Source: Bacteroidales bacterium UBA5349
Lineage (GTDB): Bacteria > Bacteroidota > Bacteroidia > Bacteroidales > Tenuifilaceae
Direction of reading: 5' to 3'
Length of the DNA: 64,000 nt
Assembly (NCBI GenBank): GCA_002410065.1
Contig: DHQB01000009.1
Span: forward strand, 62,001 to 126,000
The notes beneath the pieces are model-generated. The model ran no database searches. It had not been told where the DNA came from and saw only the letters and a list, made by a program, of their open reading frames with translations. Numbering within the stretch: position 1 is the first letter of the stretch; each line of letters begins with the position of its first letter. Made by a program: the position numbers and the translations under genes. Positions 7,588 through 17,224 of this stretch are shown in pieces.

Positions 7588-9093
7588 GTGGAAAGCAACA
7601 ACTTCGCTTCGTTTATTGAAGCCTTTAGAAATAGAATTGCCGTATTATTTACTGAGCGCAATGATGAGAATAAAATGGGAATTACGCGGGGTTTACCACC
7701 CTACGTTTTGCGTCAAGTGTTAGAGGAGGACCCATTAAAGGTTTATATTCCAAAAGAGTACGGTGGGCGAGGAGGGGAAATTCATGAAATGCTAATGTTA
7801 ATGGAGACCAGCTCCTATCAATCGCTGCCATTAGCATTGATGCTTGGTATTAATGGAGGTCTATTTCTTCAGCCTGTAGCCAACTATGCATTGGATGAGG
7901 CTAAAAACAATGTTTTTAAACGATTTATTGAACAAAAGAATTTGGGCGGGTTAATGATTACCGAACCCGATTTTGGTTCTGAAGCGCTTAAAATGCAAAC
8001 CGTGTTCTCTAAGTCAGATAATCAGTATCGTATTTCTGGAACAAAGCATTGGGCAGGTTTAACTGGTTGGGCCGACTTTTGGCTTATGACAGCCAGAGAA
8101 GAATCCAATTCAGGAGAGTTGGGGCGTGATATAGGTTTTTTTATTCACGATACAAATAATGGAGGCATTGATGTAGAAGAATACTACAGCAACTTAGGGT
8201 TATATATGATACCTTATGGCCGAAATAAGGTTAATATATCAGTTCCTTCTGGTTATCGATTGCAGCCAAAAACCACAGGCATATCCATGATGTTGGATTT
8301 GCTACATAGAAGTCGCTTACAGTTCCCAGGAATGGCAACGGGTTTTTTACATCGCATACTTGATGAGGCCGTTAATCACTGCAAAACTCGTTTTGTCGGA
8401 GGTGTAAGTCTTTTTAATTACGATCAGGTAAAAGAACGGCTTGCCAATTTGCAATCGTACTTCACCTCTAGCTCAGCAATGAGCAGTTACATAGCTGAAA
8501 ACATTCGTAGCGGAGAGGATATTTCCCAATTTGATATTTTGGCCAATTCAGTTAAATCTGTAATTACCGATTATATGCAAGAGGCTGCACAAAGTTTTTT
8601 GCAATTGGTTGGTGCTAAGGGTTATCGATTAGATCACCTAGCAGGAAGGTCGGTAGTTGATAGTCGCCCTTTTCAAATATTTGAGGGTTCAAATGATATT
8701 CTTTATCAGCAAGTTACAGAGTCTGTTTTTAAGTTAATGCGTAAATCTAAAGTTAATAACCTGTACGATTTCTTTAAAAATTATGCGCATACAAACAAGG
8801 CAGTTGAATATTTTAAAGATCTCTTCAATTTTGAAGTTGATCACAAAATGGTACAACGCAACTTAGTGCAACTAGGCAGAACCATTGGAAGGCTAATTAC
8901 CATGAATCTAACCATTGATCTTGGAGCCAAAGGTTTTAATGCCGATATGATAGCGAATAGTTTGAAAGTTCTTCAGAATGAGATTCAAACATCAATTGCA
9001 TCATACAGGTTAAATTTAGCACCCAACATTGTTGACGATTACCAGATTGATAGTAGCTGGCTAAACAATACAAAATTTGCAGCAGATATATAG
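7588..9093 (+). CDS. Acyl-CoA dehydrogenase family protein
   Basis: A 501-residue flavoprotein of the acyl-CoA dehydrogenase fold, starting at GTG. The flavin and substrate motif MITEPDFGSEALKM (residues about 124-137) corresponds to the T-E-P-x-x-G-S signature, and GTKHWAGLTGWADFW is the following beta-domain. The C-terminal helical domain includes VGAKGYRLDHLAGRSVVDSRPFQIFEGSNDILYQQ, where FEGSND holds the usual catalytic-glutamate position. About 100 extra residues at the C-terminus make it longer than typical 380-residue family members, so its substrate may not be a simple short-chain acyl-CoA. It would pass electrons to an electron-transfer flavoprotein; none is encoded nearby. Confidence 0.8.
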   Translation: MESNNFASFIEAFRNRIAVLFTERNDENKMGITRGLPPYVLRQVLEEDPLKVYIPKEYGGRGGEIHEMLMLMETSSYQSLPLALMLGINGGLFLQPVANYALDEAKNNVFKRFIEQKNLGGLMITEPDFGSEALKMQTVFSKSDNQYRISGTKHWAGLTGWADFWLMTAREESNSGELGRDIGFFIHDTNNGGIDVEEYYSNLGLYMIPYGRNKVNISVPSGYRLQPKTTGISMMLDLLHRSRLQFPGMATGFLHRILDEAVNHCKTRFVGGVSLFNYDQVKERLANLQSYFTSSSAMSSYIAENIRSGEDISQFDILANSVKSVITDYMQEAAQSFLQLVGAKGYRLDHLAGRSVVDSRPFQIFEGSNDILYQQVTESVFKLMRKSKVNNLYDFFKNYAHTNKAVEYFKDLFNFEVDHKMVQRNLVQLGRTIGRLITMNLTIDLGAKGFNADMIANSLKVLQNEIQTSIASYRLNLAPNIVDDYQIDSSWLNNTKFAADI

Positions 9094-9118
9094 GTGTAGG
9101 CTATACAGAATATCATAA

Positions 9119-9676
9119 TTAGTACTTATTGTAGCTTGCCACTTGGTCAATCTCTTTTCTCCTTTTTTCTCTAATTTCGAGTTTTGCTCTGTAGCCAAGG
9201 GTAATAATTAGCATTGGCCTTTTGCTCTTAGGAATATTTAGCAATTTTTTCACGGCTTTCTCGTCAAACCAACCAACTATACAGGAACCAAGCCCAAGTG
9301 AGGTTGCTGCTAGGCTGATATGAGCGGCAGCAATACCAATATCAATTAGCGGAAAATGCTTGCGTTTAACCAAACTCCCAAAGTTTGAGTTTAGGTTTGC
9401 ACCCTCCATCACAATAACAATGTGCACTGGGGCTTGCTTGGTAAAATGGTTCATTCCCAGTATTTTGCTCGAAGTTGTATCGGCAAGTTTATTCTTAATT
9501 TCCTCGTCATCAACCACAATGAATTTCCAGGGTTGAGCATTACAGGCTGAGGGTGCTAAACGGCTAGCCTCTATAATCTTTTCAATTTTCTCCTTTTCAA
9601 TGGGCTCATTGGTATATCCTCTGTCGCTCTGACGGGTTGAAATTAATGTATAAAACTGCTCGCTTAACGATGTCAT
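9119..9676 (-). CDS. Nitroreductase family protein
   Basis: An FMN-dependent NAD(P)H oxidoreductase of 185 residues from the ATG at 9676. A longer reading from 9751 would overlap the upstream gene by 50 bases and adds a non-conserved leader, so I prefer the shorter one. The FMN-phosphate motif is TLISTRQSDRGYTNEPI, followed by RLAPSACNAQPWKFIVV and, in the C-terminal half, GIAAAHISLAATSLGLGSCIVGWF. Such enzymes reduce nitro groups, quinones or flavins. The gene is 25 bases from the upstream NAD(P)-binding protein gene and is likely co-transcribed with it. Confidence 0.88.
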   Translation of the reverse strand: MTSLSEQFYTLISTRQSDRGYTNEPIEKEKIEKIIEASRLAPSACNAQPWKFIVVDDEEIKNKLADTTSSKILGMNHFTKQAPVHIVIVMEGANLNSNFGSLVKRKHFPLIDIGIAAAHISLAATSLGLGSCIVGWFDEKAVKKLLNIPKSKRPMLIITLGYRAKLEIREKRRKEIDQVASYNKY

Positions 9677-9701
9677 CCTATTTATGTATTGGTTAAACTG
9701 A

Positions 9702-10361
9702 CTATAATTTTTTGTACTCTTTGCTAAAGTTTTGCAGTAAGTTTGACTCAACTGTTATTATTCCAGATCCATGCTCAGCTAAAACAATCATTGCTTTGGC
9801 AACATCTGCAGCCTCAATCCCCTTGTATTTTTTAAGCCGTCCAATAAATAGAAATTTGAATACTGAATAAATAGCCTTTCCCATATCCTCGCCAAATCGT
9901 TTCTCATTTCGCTTTCCTAACAGCAGTGATGGCTGTACAATTACCAAACGCTCAAAACCAATAGCCTTAAGCTGTTCTTCAACCTTACCCTTGGTATTTA
10001 GATAAAAATTTTTTGATTTTGCATTTGCCCCAATTGAGCTAACAACTGCAAATCGCTTAGCGCCTGCATTTTTAGCTTTTTGGGCAAAATCGACAACCAT
10101 GTCCAAATCAATTTTAAGGAACGCTTCTTTTGAACCTGCTTTTTTGATTGTCGTTCCCAAACAGCAATAAGCCATATCAATATCAGCGGGGAAAGAGTAT
10201 TCCCCTTCATTCAGGGGAATATGCTCTACCTTTTGGTGCAAACCCTTGGGTAGTGAACGTGTTATGATGCTGATGCTTGAATACTCATTATTGCTGATAA
10301 GTAAACCTAGCAGGTTGCTGCCTACTAGTCCTGTAGCACCAATTATTGCTGCCTTAACCAT
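9702..10361 (-). CDS. NAD(P)-binding Rossmann-fold oxidoreductase, atypical SDR
   Basis: A 219-residue protein starting MVKAAIIGATGLVGSNLL, with the GxxGxxG dinucleotide loop of atypical short-chain dehydrogenases (HTATIP2/YbjT-like). The start at 10361 places this loop at the N-terminus as usual; nine extra residues from 10388 would be unusual. CCLGTTIKKAGSKEAF and AKRFAVVSSIGANAKSKNFYLNTKGKVEEQL contain the S-x(n)-Y-x3-K type pattern. VIVQPSLLLGKRNEKRFGE follows. These proteins reduce quinones or sense redox state. It shares a transcript with the nitroreductase. Confidence 0.85.
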   Translation of the reverse strand: MVKAAIIGATGLVGSNLLGLLISNNEYSSISIITRSLPKGLHQKVEHIPLNEGEYSFPADIDMAYCCLGTTIKKAGSKEAFLKIDLDMVVDFAQKAKNAGAKRFAVVSSIGANAKSKNFYLNTKGKVEEQLKAIGFERLVIVQPSLLLGKRNEKRFGEDMGKAIYSVFKFLFIGRLKKYKGIEAADVAKAMIVLAEHGSGIITVESNLLQNFSKEYKKL

Positions 10362-10408
10362 AATCAATTTAAGTTTTGTTACAGGCAAAAGTAGCTAATA
10401 ATGTTTTG

Positions 10409-12825
10409 CTAGAAAGACAAGCGAGCACCAATTAAAAAATAATTCTCCACTGGGGTATTGCCATCATACTGGTTTGGTAAACAAATTCTGATTTGCCAGT
10501 AGTTTCATTGAAGGTTTCGCCCTGAATGTTTTTGTAGTTAAGCAGGTTGGTTATTTCTATGCCCCACTCCTGGGTTACACCTCTTTTATTTGAGCGGAAA
10601 GCAACCTTAAAATCAATTTTTATGTAATCGCTAAGCTTGGTGCTGAATGCCTTGTCGTAGTCCCATTCCTGCTCATACTTCTGCGTTTCCTCATTTAAAA
10701 CTGCCGTCCAGGGTGTAGTGCGTTTTCCTCCGGCAATCATCGATTTTATATCAAAAGCAAGGGTTCGCTTTACATCTTTTTTGTTTTTGCTAAGGTTAAA
10801 TTCTTTGCCAAAAAGGCCATTAACCACGTAGTTGTTATTAAAAGCGGTGTTATGCAATACTTTATCACCACCAGTGTATTTCGATTCAAACAGCGATGTG
10901 GTAACCAAAAAGTACAACCCTTTATTTAAAAACCGCTCAACGGTTAGTTCTATTCCATAGTTTTCGCCAGTTCCACCATTGGAAAGGTAGGGCGATGGCA
11001 TGCCAAATACAAAACTTGCTCCGCTGTTAAGAATCGAGAATGAATTGCTACCTAAGCCATCAACGGGAGCATCAAAAATGTATTGGTAGTAGGTTTCAAA
11101 CTTTATTCTTGTGTATAGGTTTACCTTAACATCGTACCCTGCTACCAAGTGATGACTTTTTGTTAAACCAAGGTTTGTATTGGGTTCAATGTAGGTGTCG
11201 TCATCCTGTGGATCCTGCAAAAAGTAAACAAACAGTGGTGATATTTGGCTATGCAAGCCATACCCAAGGCTTACAGAGTGTTTTGCAGATATGCTGTACT
11301 TCATCCCCAACCGTGGTTCAAGAGAGGAGCTATTGTTAAGTGCAAAGAAGTTGTAGTGTAGCCCTGTGTTTATGGTTAACCTTTCGGTTGGGCGATACTG
11401 CCATTGAACATATGGCTCTAGAATCCATGTATTACCATCATAATTAGTTTGATCACGGAAACCGTTGTACTCTTTGTACCATGCCTCATCGAATAGATTG
11501 CTCAATAAAAGTTTTGCCGATACTCCACCCTTTAGCGTATTTCTTGAGTTAAAACGATGGTTAATAAATGAAGAGGCAATAATTCGGTTATCAATCATTG
11601 ATGAGTTATAAAACCTAAACTTTTCCAAATTAACGCTAAGGGTATCAACAGTATTAATAGCCTTTTGCCCCATAACGGCAATCGAGGATTTTACATAGGT
11701 ATTTGGGTTTACTGTATAGTGCGATGATACTCCAATAGTTCCCATGTTGGTACCAGAAGTTATATCAAATCCCTCACCTCCGTAAAAATTGATTTGCTCC
11801 TTTGTGGTATCGATTCGGCTTTCCCAAATTTCAATCTTACTCATCCCTCCAAGTCCAAACACTGATATGTGTCCTAATCTGGTAGTAGGAAAGTTTAATT
11901 TAAAGGATAAATCTTGGTATTTAGGAACTCCAATGGTTCCAAAATCCATGCCTAGGGCGTCAAAAACGGCAAGGGTAGAATAACGATAGTTTACCAAAAA
12001 TGACGATCCTTTCGATTTTGAAATGGGGCCCTCGGCACCAAGTTCAAAGCCATTAAACCCTATTTGCGCAAGGAACTCATATTGCTCGTTGTTTCCGTTT
12101 CGCATCTTTAAATCAAAAACACCCGATAGGGCGTTACCATATTCAGCGGGGAATGCACCCGTATAAAAGTCGGAATTTTCAAGTAGCGTATTGTTTAGCA
12201 TGCTTACAGGGCCACCAGTTGATCCGCTCATTCCCCAATGGTTCGGGCTAGGAATATCAACACCTTCAAGTCGCCAAAGGAGACCCATTGGTGAGTTTCC
12301 TCTAATTATTATATCGTTTCTTGAATCGTCAACTCCAACCACACCGGCAAAGTTAGCGGCCATCCGAGCTGGGTCGTTTCGGCTACCTGCATACCTCTCG
12401 GTCTCCTCAACCGAGAAACTGCGAGCACTTACCGTAGCCATTCGATTTGTTGGCGAACTTTTATCAGAAGTATGGCTTATTACAACTTCATCAACGGCAA
12501 ACACCTTTTCATCCATGTAGATGTTTAGCACAAGTTCTTTACCAGCCTGAAGGTTTATGTTGTTCATTACAACATCGTGATAACCAACGTAGGTAATCAT
12601 AAGGCTTACCCTGCCTACTTGAACATTCTCAATTCTAAATTCCCCATTCTCGCCCGAAGATATACCGATATTAGGGTTTGTGTGTGTTAAAATGATGTTT
12701 GCGCCCGGGAGTGTAACCTTTGTTTGTTTATCCATTACTACTCCTCTAATGGTTTGTGTGACCGTGTTGGCCTGTGTTAGCAAGCACATAAGACTCACCG
12801 AGATAAGTGAGATTAAGCGTTTCAT
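10409..12825 (-). CDS. TonB-dependent receptor with carboxypeptidase-regulatory-like domain; apparent 3' frameshift
   Basis: Outer-membrane receptor of about 797 residues from the ATG at 12825, which gives a signal peptide (MKRLISLISVSLMCLLTQA). Residues about 24-105 form the carboxypeptidase-regulatory-like domain (TIRGVVMDKQTKVTLPGANI), then the plug (VVGVDDSRNDIIIRGNSPMG), then the beta-barrel. The uninterrupted frame ends at 10432 with an atypical tail (QWRIIF). One base upstream-shifted, the sequence continues through PVENYFLIGARLSF to a stop at 10409-10411, exactly the aromatic final strand expected of an outer-membrane barrel. A one-base loss near 10478-10484 explains this. The substrate is unknown; no SusD partner is adjacent, so it is not a SusCD pair. 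Confidence 0.8.
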
Positions 12826-12873
12826 TATGTAGGTTAATTTTTTAGTGTACTCGGCACTTCTCAAATGTTATGC

Positions 12874-12881
12874 CAAATTTA
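12874..12881 (-). promoter_or_regulatory. -7 box (TAAATTTG) for the TonB-dependent receptor
   Basis: Read on the minus strand, TAAATTTG matches TAnnTTTG and lies about 50 bases upstream of the ATG at 12825, inside the 103-base gap after cdaA. It suggests that the receptor has its own promoter rather than reading through from folP-cdaA. Confidence 0.4.
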
Positions 12882-12928
12882 TTAGCATAAACCTTTTAAG
12901 ATAGAGCTATGGAAAGTTGAAGGGATGT

Positions 12929-13729
12929 TTATTCATTAATCAAGTTCTCTTCCAAAAGTTCTCTAAGTTTATGAGATGTAATCCCTTCTGTAATTTCTCC
13001 TTTTTTAATAAAAGACATTTTTCCCGTTTCTTCGGAAATGATGATAACCAGTGCATCGGTAATGTCGCTAATGCCAATTGCAGCTCTGTGGCGTAATCCA
13101 TAGGATGCTGGCAGATCAGTTTTTTCGGTTAGTGGGAGAATACAGCGAACGGCATAAATTGAACTATCTTTAATAATCATCGCACCATCGTGCATTGGGC
13201 TGTTTTTAAAGAAAATACTTTCAATTAATCTACTTGATGTATCAGCATTTATAATATCGCCTGTTTCGGCGTATAGCTGTAAATTTGATTTAACGGTTAT
13301 AACGATAATGGCTCCAACTTTCCCCTCAGCCATATTACGGCAGGCTCTAATTATGGCTTCAATGTTAACTTCACTATCAAATTTTTCGTTCTTTAAAAAA
13401 AGTAATCGTTCAAGGCTAAAAGTTTTTTTGGCAAGATATCTAGAACCAATTAGCAGAAGGAATCGTCTGATTTCCTGCTGAAAGACAATGATTAGCGCAA
13501 TTACCCCCACACCAATTATTTGACCAAGTATGCCGCTGAGCAGTTCCATATTTAGTGCCCTTACAACTAACCAGAAGATGTAAAGTAGGAAGATACCCAC
13601 AAATATATTTATAGCTACAGTCCCCCTAATAAGCATGTAGATTTGGTAAAACAGCAGTGCTACCAATAGGATATCTATTACATCTAATATGCGAATGCTA
13701 ATGAATAGGGTAAGAAACGAAGTATCCAT
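12929..13729 (-). CDS. cdaA: Diadenylate cyclase CdaA (c-di-AMP synthase)
   Basis: Makes cyclic di-AMP from two ATP. The 266-residue reading from the ATG at 13729 has three hydrophobic N-terminal segments (residues about 8-75) and a C-terminal DisA_N domain. The catalytic motifs are MHDGAMII (DGA) and YGLRHRAAIG (RHR), with the FSLERLLF linker before them. An alternative start at 13783 would overlap folP by 41 bases. It follows folP by 13 bases on the same strand, a pairing common in Bacteroidota. The product would sit in the inner membrane and control turgor, potassium and wall homeostasis. Confidence 0.92.
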   Translation of the reverse strand: MDTSFLTLFISIRILDVIDILLVALLFYQIYMLIRGTVAINIFVGIFLLYIFWLVVRALNMELLSGILGQIIGVGVIALIIVFQQEIRRFLLLIGSRYLAKKTFSLERLLFLKNEKFDSEVNIEAIIRACRNMAEGKVGAIIVITVKSNLQLYAETGDIINADTSSRLIESIFFKNSPMHDGAMIIKDSSIYAVRCILPLTEKTDLPASYGLRHRAAIGISDITDALVIIISEETGKMSFIKKGEITEGITSHKLRELLEENLINE

Positions 13730-13742
13730 TGTAATATAAATT

Positions 13743-14621
13743 TTATTTAAAACCTTTGGGTTGAGATTTGGTAAGCGAAGCAAGGCTTACTGTCTCAACA
13801 GCTTCCTTAACATCATGTACACGTAAAATATTAGCCCCTTTAAATAATGCAATGGTATTTATTGCTGTTGTGCCGTTTAAGGCTTGATCTGGCTTAATGT
13901 TTAGTACTTTGTAAATCATCGATTTTCTCGAGAGCCCAACAAGAATAGGTAGACCAAATAGTTTAAATGCCTCAAGATTTTGCAGTAGGGCATAGTTATG
14001 CTCAATGGCTTTACCAAAGCCAAAACCGGGATCAATTATAACATCTCGTACGCCGGCTTTATAGAGTTGCTCAATCTTTTGTGCAAAAAAGGAGATAAGT
14101 TCTTTAACAACATTTGAATAGTTAGGGTTTTGCTGCATATTCTGTGGAGTTCCCTGCATGTGCATTGCAATGTATGGAACAGAGAGCGAGGCAATGGTTT
14201 CAATCATCTTTTCATCCATATTGCCTGCTGATATATCGTTAATCATGTTGGCATTGAAGTTGTTAACCACGTGTTTTGCAACGCTTGCCCTAAAAGTATC
14301 AACAGAAATAATAGCATCAGGAAAATTCTTCCGAATCGTAGTTAATCCTTTTGATAAACGCAAAATTTCCTCTTTTTCAGATACCAGTTTAGCACCTGGT
14401 CGGGTTGAACACGCACCAATATCAATAATTGAACCACCTTGCACTAAAATTTCTCTTGCTCGCTTTGCAATTTGTCGTTGTAGCACAAACTGACTTTTTG
14501 CATAGAACGAATCGGGAGTGATGTTAATAATCCCCATAACCAAAGGCTTTTCAAGGCTAATGATTTTGCCATTGCATACAAGGCCATTTTTATTATTGAT
14601 GAAAGATCTTGTGTTTTTCAT
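13743..14621 (-). CDS. folP: Dihydropteroate synthase
   Basis: Condenses p-aminobenzoate with hydroxymethyldihydropterin diphosphate in folate synthesis. The 292-residue protein has the TIM-barrel landmarks LVMGIINITPDSFYAKSQ (pterin diphosphate loop), IIDIGACSTRPGAKLVSEKEE (loop 2), MINDISAG, YIAMHMQGTPQNMQQNP, and VIIDPGFGFGKAIEHNYALL. The terminal strand holds the LRVHDVKEAV motif with the arginine-histidine pair that binds pterin. The start MKNTRSFINNKNG precedes the first strand by a normal distance. It is the first gene of the folP-cdaA unit. Confidence 0.95.
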   Translation of the reverse strand: MKNTRSFINNKNGLVCNGKIISLEKPLVMGIINITPDSFYAKSQFVLQRQIAKRAREILVQGGSIIDIGACSTRPGAKLVSEKEEILRLSKGLTTIRKNFPDAIISVDTFRASVAKHVVNNFNANMINDISAGNMDEKMIETIASLSVPYIAMHMQGTPQNMQQNPNYSNVVKELISFFAQKIEQLYKAGVRDVIIDPGFGFGKAIEHNYALLQNLEAFKLFGLPILVGLSRKSMIYKVLNIKPDQALNGTTAINTIALFKGANILRVHDVKEAVETVSLASLTKSQPKGFK

Positions 14622-14763
14622 TGTCTGTTGCTAAGTTTGGCAAAGCGATGCTAAATTACAAAACATTTTGCGAACATCTTTCATTCGTATGCCTACATAT
14701 GCTTTCCTAAAAATATTAAGAATTCTTAACCAATTGCATTGACAATTTTTAGATGAAAATGCC

Positions 14764-14771
14764 TAAATTTG
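14764..14771 (+). promoter_or_regulatory. Promoter of tmk (TTG - 22 bases - TAAATTTG)
   Basis: TAAATTTG is an exact -7 box, with TTG at 14739-14741 as the -33 element. It lies 32 bases before the tmk ATG at 14803. The 14622-14802 gap is shared with folP, which is divergent. Confidence 0.55.
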
Positions 14772-14802
14772 GTGTTTTGAAAAACTTAAGCCATATCGGA
14801 TT

Positions 14803-15489
14803 ATGAGTTTTATAGTAATTGAAGGCCTCGACGGAGCAGGGAAATCCACACAGCTAAAACTTGTTGAAGAGTATCTTAAACAAAAGGGAATTTCCTGTGA
14901 GACACTTCATTTTCCGAGGACAGATTCCCCTTATTTTGGTGAGCTGGTATCACGCTTTTTACGGGGTGAACTTGGGAGTTTAAATGAGGTTGACCCTTAT
15001 ATTGTTGCCCTGTTATATGCAGGTGATAGAATGGATGCCAAGGATATGTTGCGGAGATGGATTGAAAGTGGTAAAACGGTCTTGCTCGACAGGTATGTAT
15101 ACTCTAATGTTGCTTTTCAGTGTGCAAAACTAAATACTGTTGAGGAGCAGGATGCTTTACGCGATTGGATATATGGATTAGAGTTTGACTATTTCAATAT
15201 TCCCAAGCCCGACTTAAATATCTTTTTAGATGTACCCTTTGAGTTTACTGTTTCAAGGTTAACTAATAACCGCTCTGGCAACGATAGGGATTATTTAAAG
15301 GGAAATGTAGATATTCATGAAGAGGATCTTTCTTTTCAGGAGCGTGTTAGGAAGGTTTACCTGAGACAAGAGGGGCTTAATGAGAACTTTAGGGTTGTTT
15401 CGTGTGCAAGCAGTAAAGGGGATATGGCTCAACCCCAAGAGATATTTCAACGAATTTTATCAGTGCTTAATCAGCACTTACAATTATAA
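14803..15489 (+). CDS. tmk: Thymidylate kinase-like protein
   Basis: A 228-residue P-loop nucleoside monophosphate kinase that phosphorylates dTMP to dTDP. The Walker A loop is IEGLDGAGKSTQL at residues 5-17. The substrate loop is FPRTDSPYFGELVSRFLRGELG, and LLDRYVYSNVAFQCAK is the DR(Y/W) motif. A basic lid follows around residue 165 (LTNNRSGNDRDYLKG). It is slightly longer than the typical 205-215 residues, as in other Bacteroidota homologs. It begins a two-gene unit with the BT_3928-type membrane protein 14 bases downstream. Confidence 0.9.
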   Translation: MSFIVIEGLDGAGKSTQLKLVEEYLKQKGISCETLHFPRTDSPYFGELVSRFLRGELGSLNEVDPYIVALLYAGDRMDAKDMLRRWIESGKTVLLDRYVYSNVAFQCAKLNTVEEQDALRDWIYGLEFDYFNIPKPDLNIFLDVPFEFTVSRLTNNRSGNDRDYLKGNVDIHEEDLSFQERVRKVYLRQEGLNENFRVVSCASSKGDMAQPQEIFQRILSVLNQHLQL

Positions 15490-15503
15490 TACTATTTATT
15501 GCT

Positions 15504-16748
15504 ATGGTTAGATTCTTAACTTGGATTTCGCGTTATATTCTAGCGCTTACTTTTATTTTCTCCGGATTTGTTAAGGGTGTCGATCCGCTAGGTTCGGCTT
15601 ATAAGTTTGGCGATTATTTTATGGCATTCGGTCTAAATTTTCTCGAACCTTTTGCCTTGCACTTATCGTTTATTCTATGCGCTGCTGAACTTTTTATTGG
15701 ACTACTTCTTTTATTTAGGGTAAAGAATCTAGTGGCCGTTTGGGGGGCTTTTCTTTTTATGTCTGTATTTACTCCTCTAACACTTGTTTTAGCAATATAT
15801 AACCCTGTTTCGGATTGCGGATGCTTTGGCGATGCCCTAATACTAACCAACTGGGAAACTTTTTTTAAGAATTTACCCATGTTAGCCGCTTCAATATTCA
15901 TGCTTGTCTATCGAAAAAGAATAGTTCCCACATTCCCAAAGGTTTATTCCCACATTATAGCCTTAGGTCTACTCATTATCTCTTTTATTCCATCATTTAA
16001 TGGGTATAATAATCTACCATTAATTGATTTTAGACCTTTTAGTAAAGGAACAAATATTCAGGAGGCCATGGTGTTTCCTGAAGGTGCTCCGCTTGATGAG
16101 TACAAAACAATACTCTATTACCAGAAGGATGGGGTGGAGAAGGAGTTTACTCAGGATAATTTCCCTTGGCAGGATTCGACTTGGCAATTTGTTGATAGCA
16201 AATCAGTTTTAGTTAAAAAAGGCTATCAACCAGCAATTACAGATTTTTCGTTAACCAACTTTGATGGTTGGGATCAAACGGACAGTATTTTAAATTACAA
16301 TGGATACTTTATTCTGGCCATTTCGCACAGATTAGACAAAGCCAATGAAGAATCCTTTGCTCAGCTTAACGAGTTATACTTTAAAGCAAAAGAGTTGGGT
16401 ATTGGGTTTGCGTATGTTACAGCATCGCCACTAAACGAGATTGACGATTTTATTAGCAGAACTGGTGTTGCATTTCCATTTCTACTTGCCGATGAAATAT
16501 TGTTAAAAACAATAATACGTTCAAATCCGGGTATTCTTCTTTTAAAAGATGGGACAATTATTGAGAAGTGGCATTATAAAAATATCCCCACTTCAACTTT
16601 TTTTGAGGGGGATATTCTTTCAAAATCCATTGCTAATCAGCAAGGAAACAGTACAATGCTTTGGGCAAGCATTCTGATATTGGTTTTAGTTTTGGGTAAA
16701 ATACTGGTTGCACCTTTTTCAATCGTAAGAATTGAGAAAGGGTTATAG
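15504..16748 (+). CDS. BT_3928-type membrane protein (DoxX/MauE-like domain plus thioredoxin-like domain)
   Basis: A 414-residue Bacteroidota protein. Residues about 1-155 form four or five transmembrane helices of the DoxX/MauE type, starting ISRYILALTFIFSGFVKGVDPLGSAYKFGDYF and containing a cysteine pair in SDCGCFGD. After a fifth hydrophobic segment (ALGLLIISFIPSF) comes an extracytoplasmic domain with a thioredoxin-like pattern (FVLAISHRL-type strand, then FPFLLADEILLKTIIRSNPGILLLKDG) but no CxxC. A final transmembrane helix lies near residues 385-405. MauE-like proteins help disulfide formation or respiratory enzyme maturation; the exact role here is unknown. Confidence 0.8.
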   Translation: MVRFLTWISRYILALTFIFSGFVKGVDPLGSAYKFGDYFMAFGLNFLEPFALHLSFILCAAELFIGLLLLFRVKNLVAVWGAFLFMSVFTPLTLVLAIYNPVSDCGCFGDALILTNWETFFKNLPMLAASIFMLVYRKRIVPTFPKVYSHIIALGLLIISFIPSFNGYNNLPLIDFRPFSKGTNIQEAMVFPEGAPLDEYKTILYYQKDGVEKEFTQDNFPWQDSTWQFVDSKSVLVKKGYQPAITDFSLTNFDGWDQTDSILNYNGYFILAISHRLDKANEESFAQLNELYFKAKELGIGFAYVTASPLNEIDDFISRTGVAFPFLLADEILLKTIIRSNPGILLLKDGTIIEKWHYKNIPTSTFFEGDILSKSIANQQGNSTMLWASILILVLVLGKILVAPFSIVRIEKGL

Positions 16749-16804
16749 GGTTCTTTTTAATCGAACCAATTTTACCGCTTTTTTTGCTAGTAGCTAACCG
16801 GTTG

Positions 16805-17182
16805 CTATTTAACAATTAGTTTACCAATTGAGACCTTACCGTTATCTAGGGCTACTTTTACAATATAAACACCCCTAGGCTGATTAATATTCAGTTTAAC
16901 CTCGTTAGGGCTGGCATTGTATATCTTATTGTAAACTAATGTTCTGGTGATGTTGTAAATTTCAAAAGTATTAACTTTTTCTTTCGTTGGAATTTTAATT
17001 ATCACCTCTCCTTGAGTAGGATTTGGGTAAATTAACAAGGTTGATAGGGTAGAAGTGTTTATAGCACTAGCTGGACTGAGCATAACGTTAACCCCAATAT
17101 CCTGACCAATAACATTGACAACTTCTTCAATTGAAATCCAACCCTTACTAAAGGCAAACTCCTTGACTCGCATTGTAACCAA
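16805..17182 (-). CDS. Short T9SS sorting-domain protein, probable remnant
   Basis: An open frame of 125 residues with no signal peptide. Residues about 48-125 are a T9SS type A sorting domain (LLIYPNPTQGEV, FEIYNITRTLVYNK, QPRGVYIVKVALDNGKVSIGKLIVK). It is closely similar in protein and DNA to the tail of the gene at 21653-23437. Residues 1-40 do not resemble that gene. The only start codons are TTG at 17182 and ATG at 17173, and a stop lies seven codons farther upstream. A sorting tail without a signal peptide cannot be exported, so this is best read as the leftover 3' end of a larger gene or a stranded duplicate. Confidence 0.6.
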   Translation of the reverse strand: MVTMRVKEFAFSKGWISIEEVVNVIGQDIGVNVMLSPASAINTSTLSTLLIYPNPTQGEVIIKIPTKEKVNTFEIYNITRTLVYNKIYNASPNEVKLNINQPRGVYIVKVALDNGKVSIGKLIVK

Positions 17183-17224
17183 AAAGTCGCCAGTCCCTAA
17201 TCAATTAAAAAGGTTGATAAAGTT

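Noticed and set aside
10409..12825. SusC-type receptor of a polysaccharide-utilisation locus
   Set aside because: No SusD gene, glycoside hydrolase or regulator is adjacent, and the 797-residue length is shorter than typical SusC.
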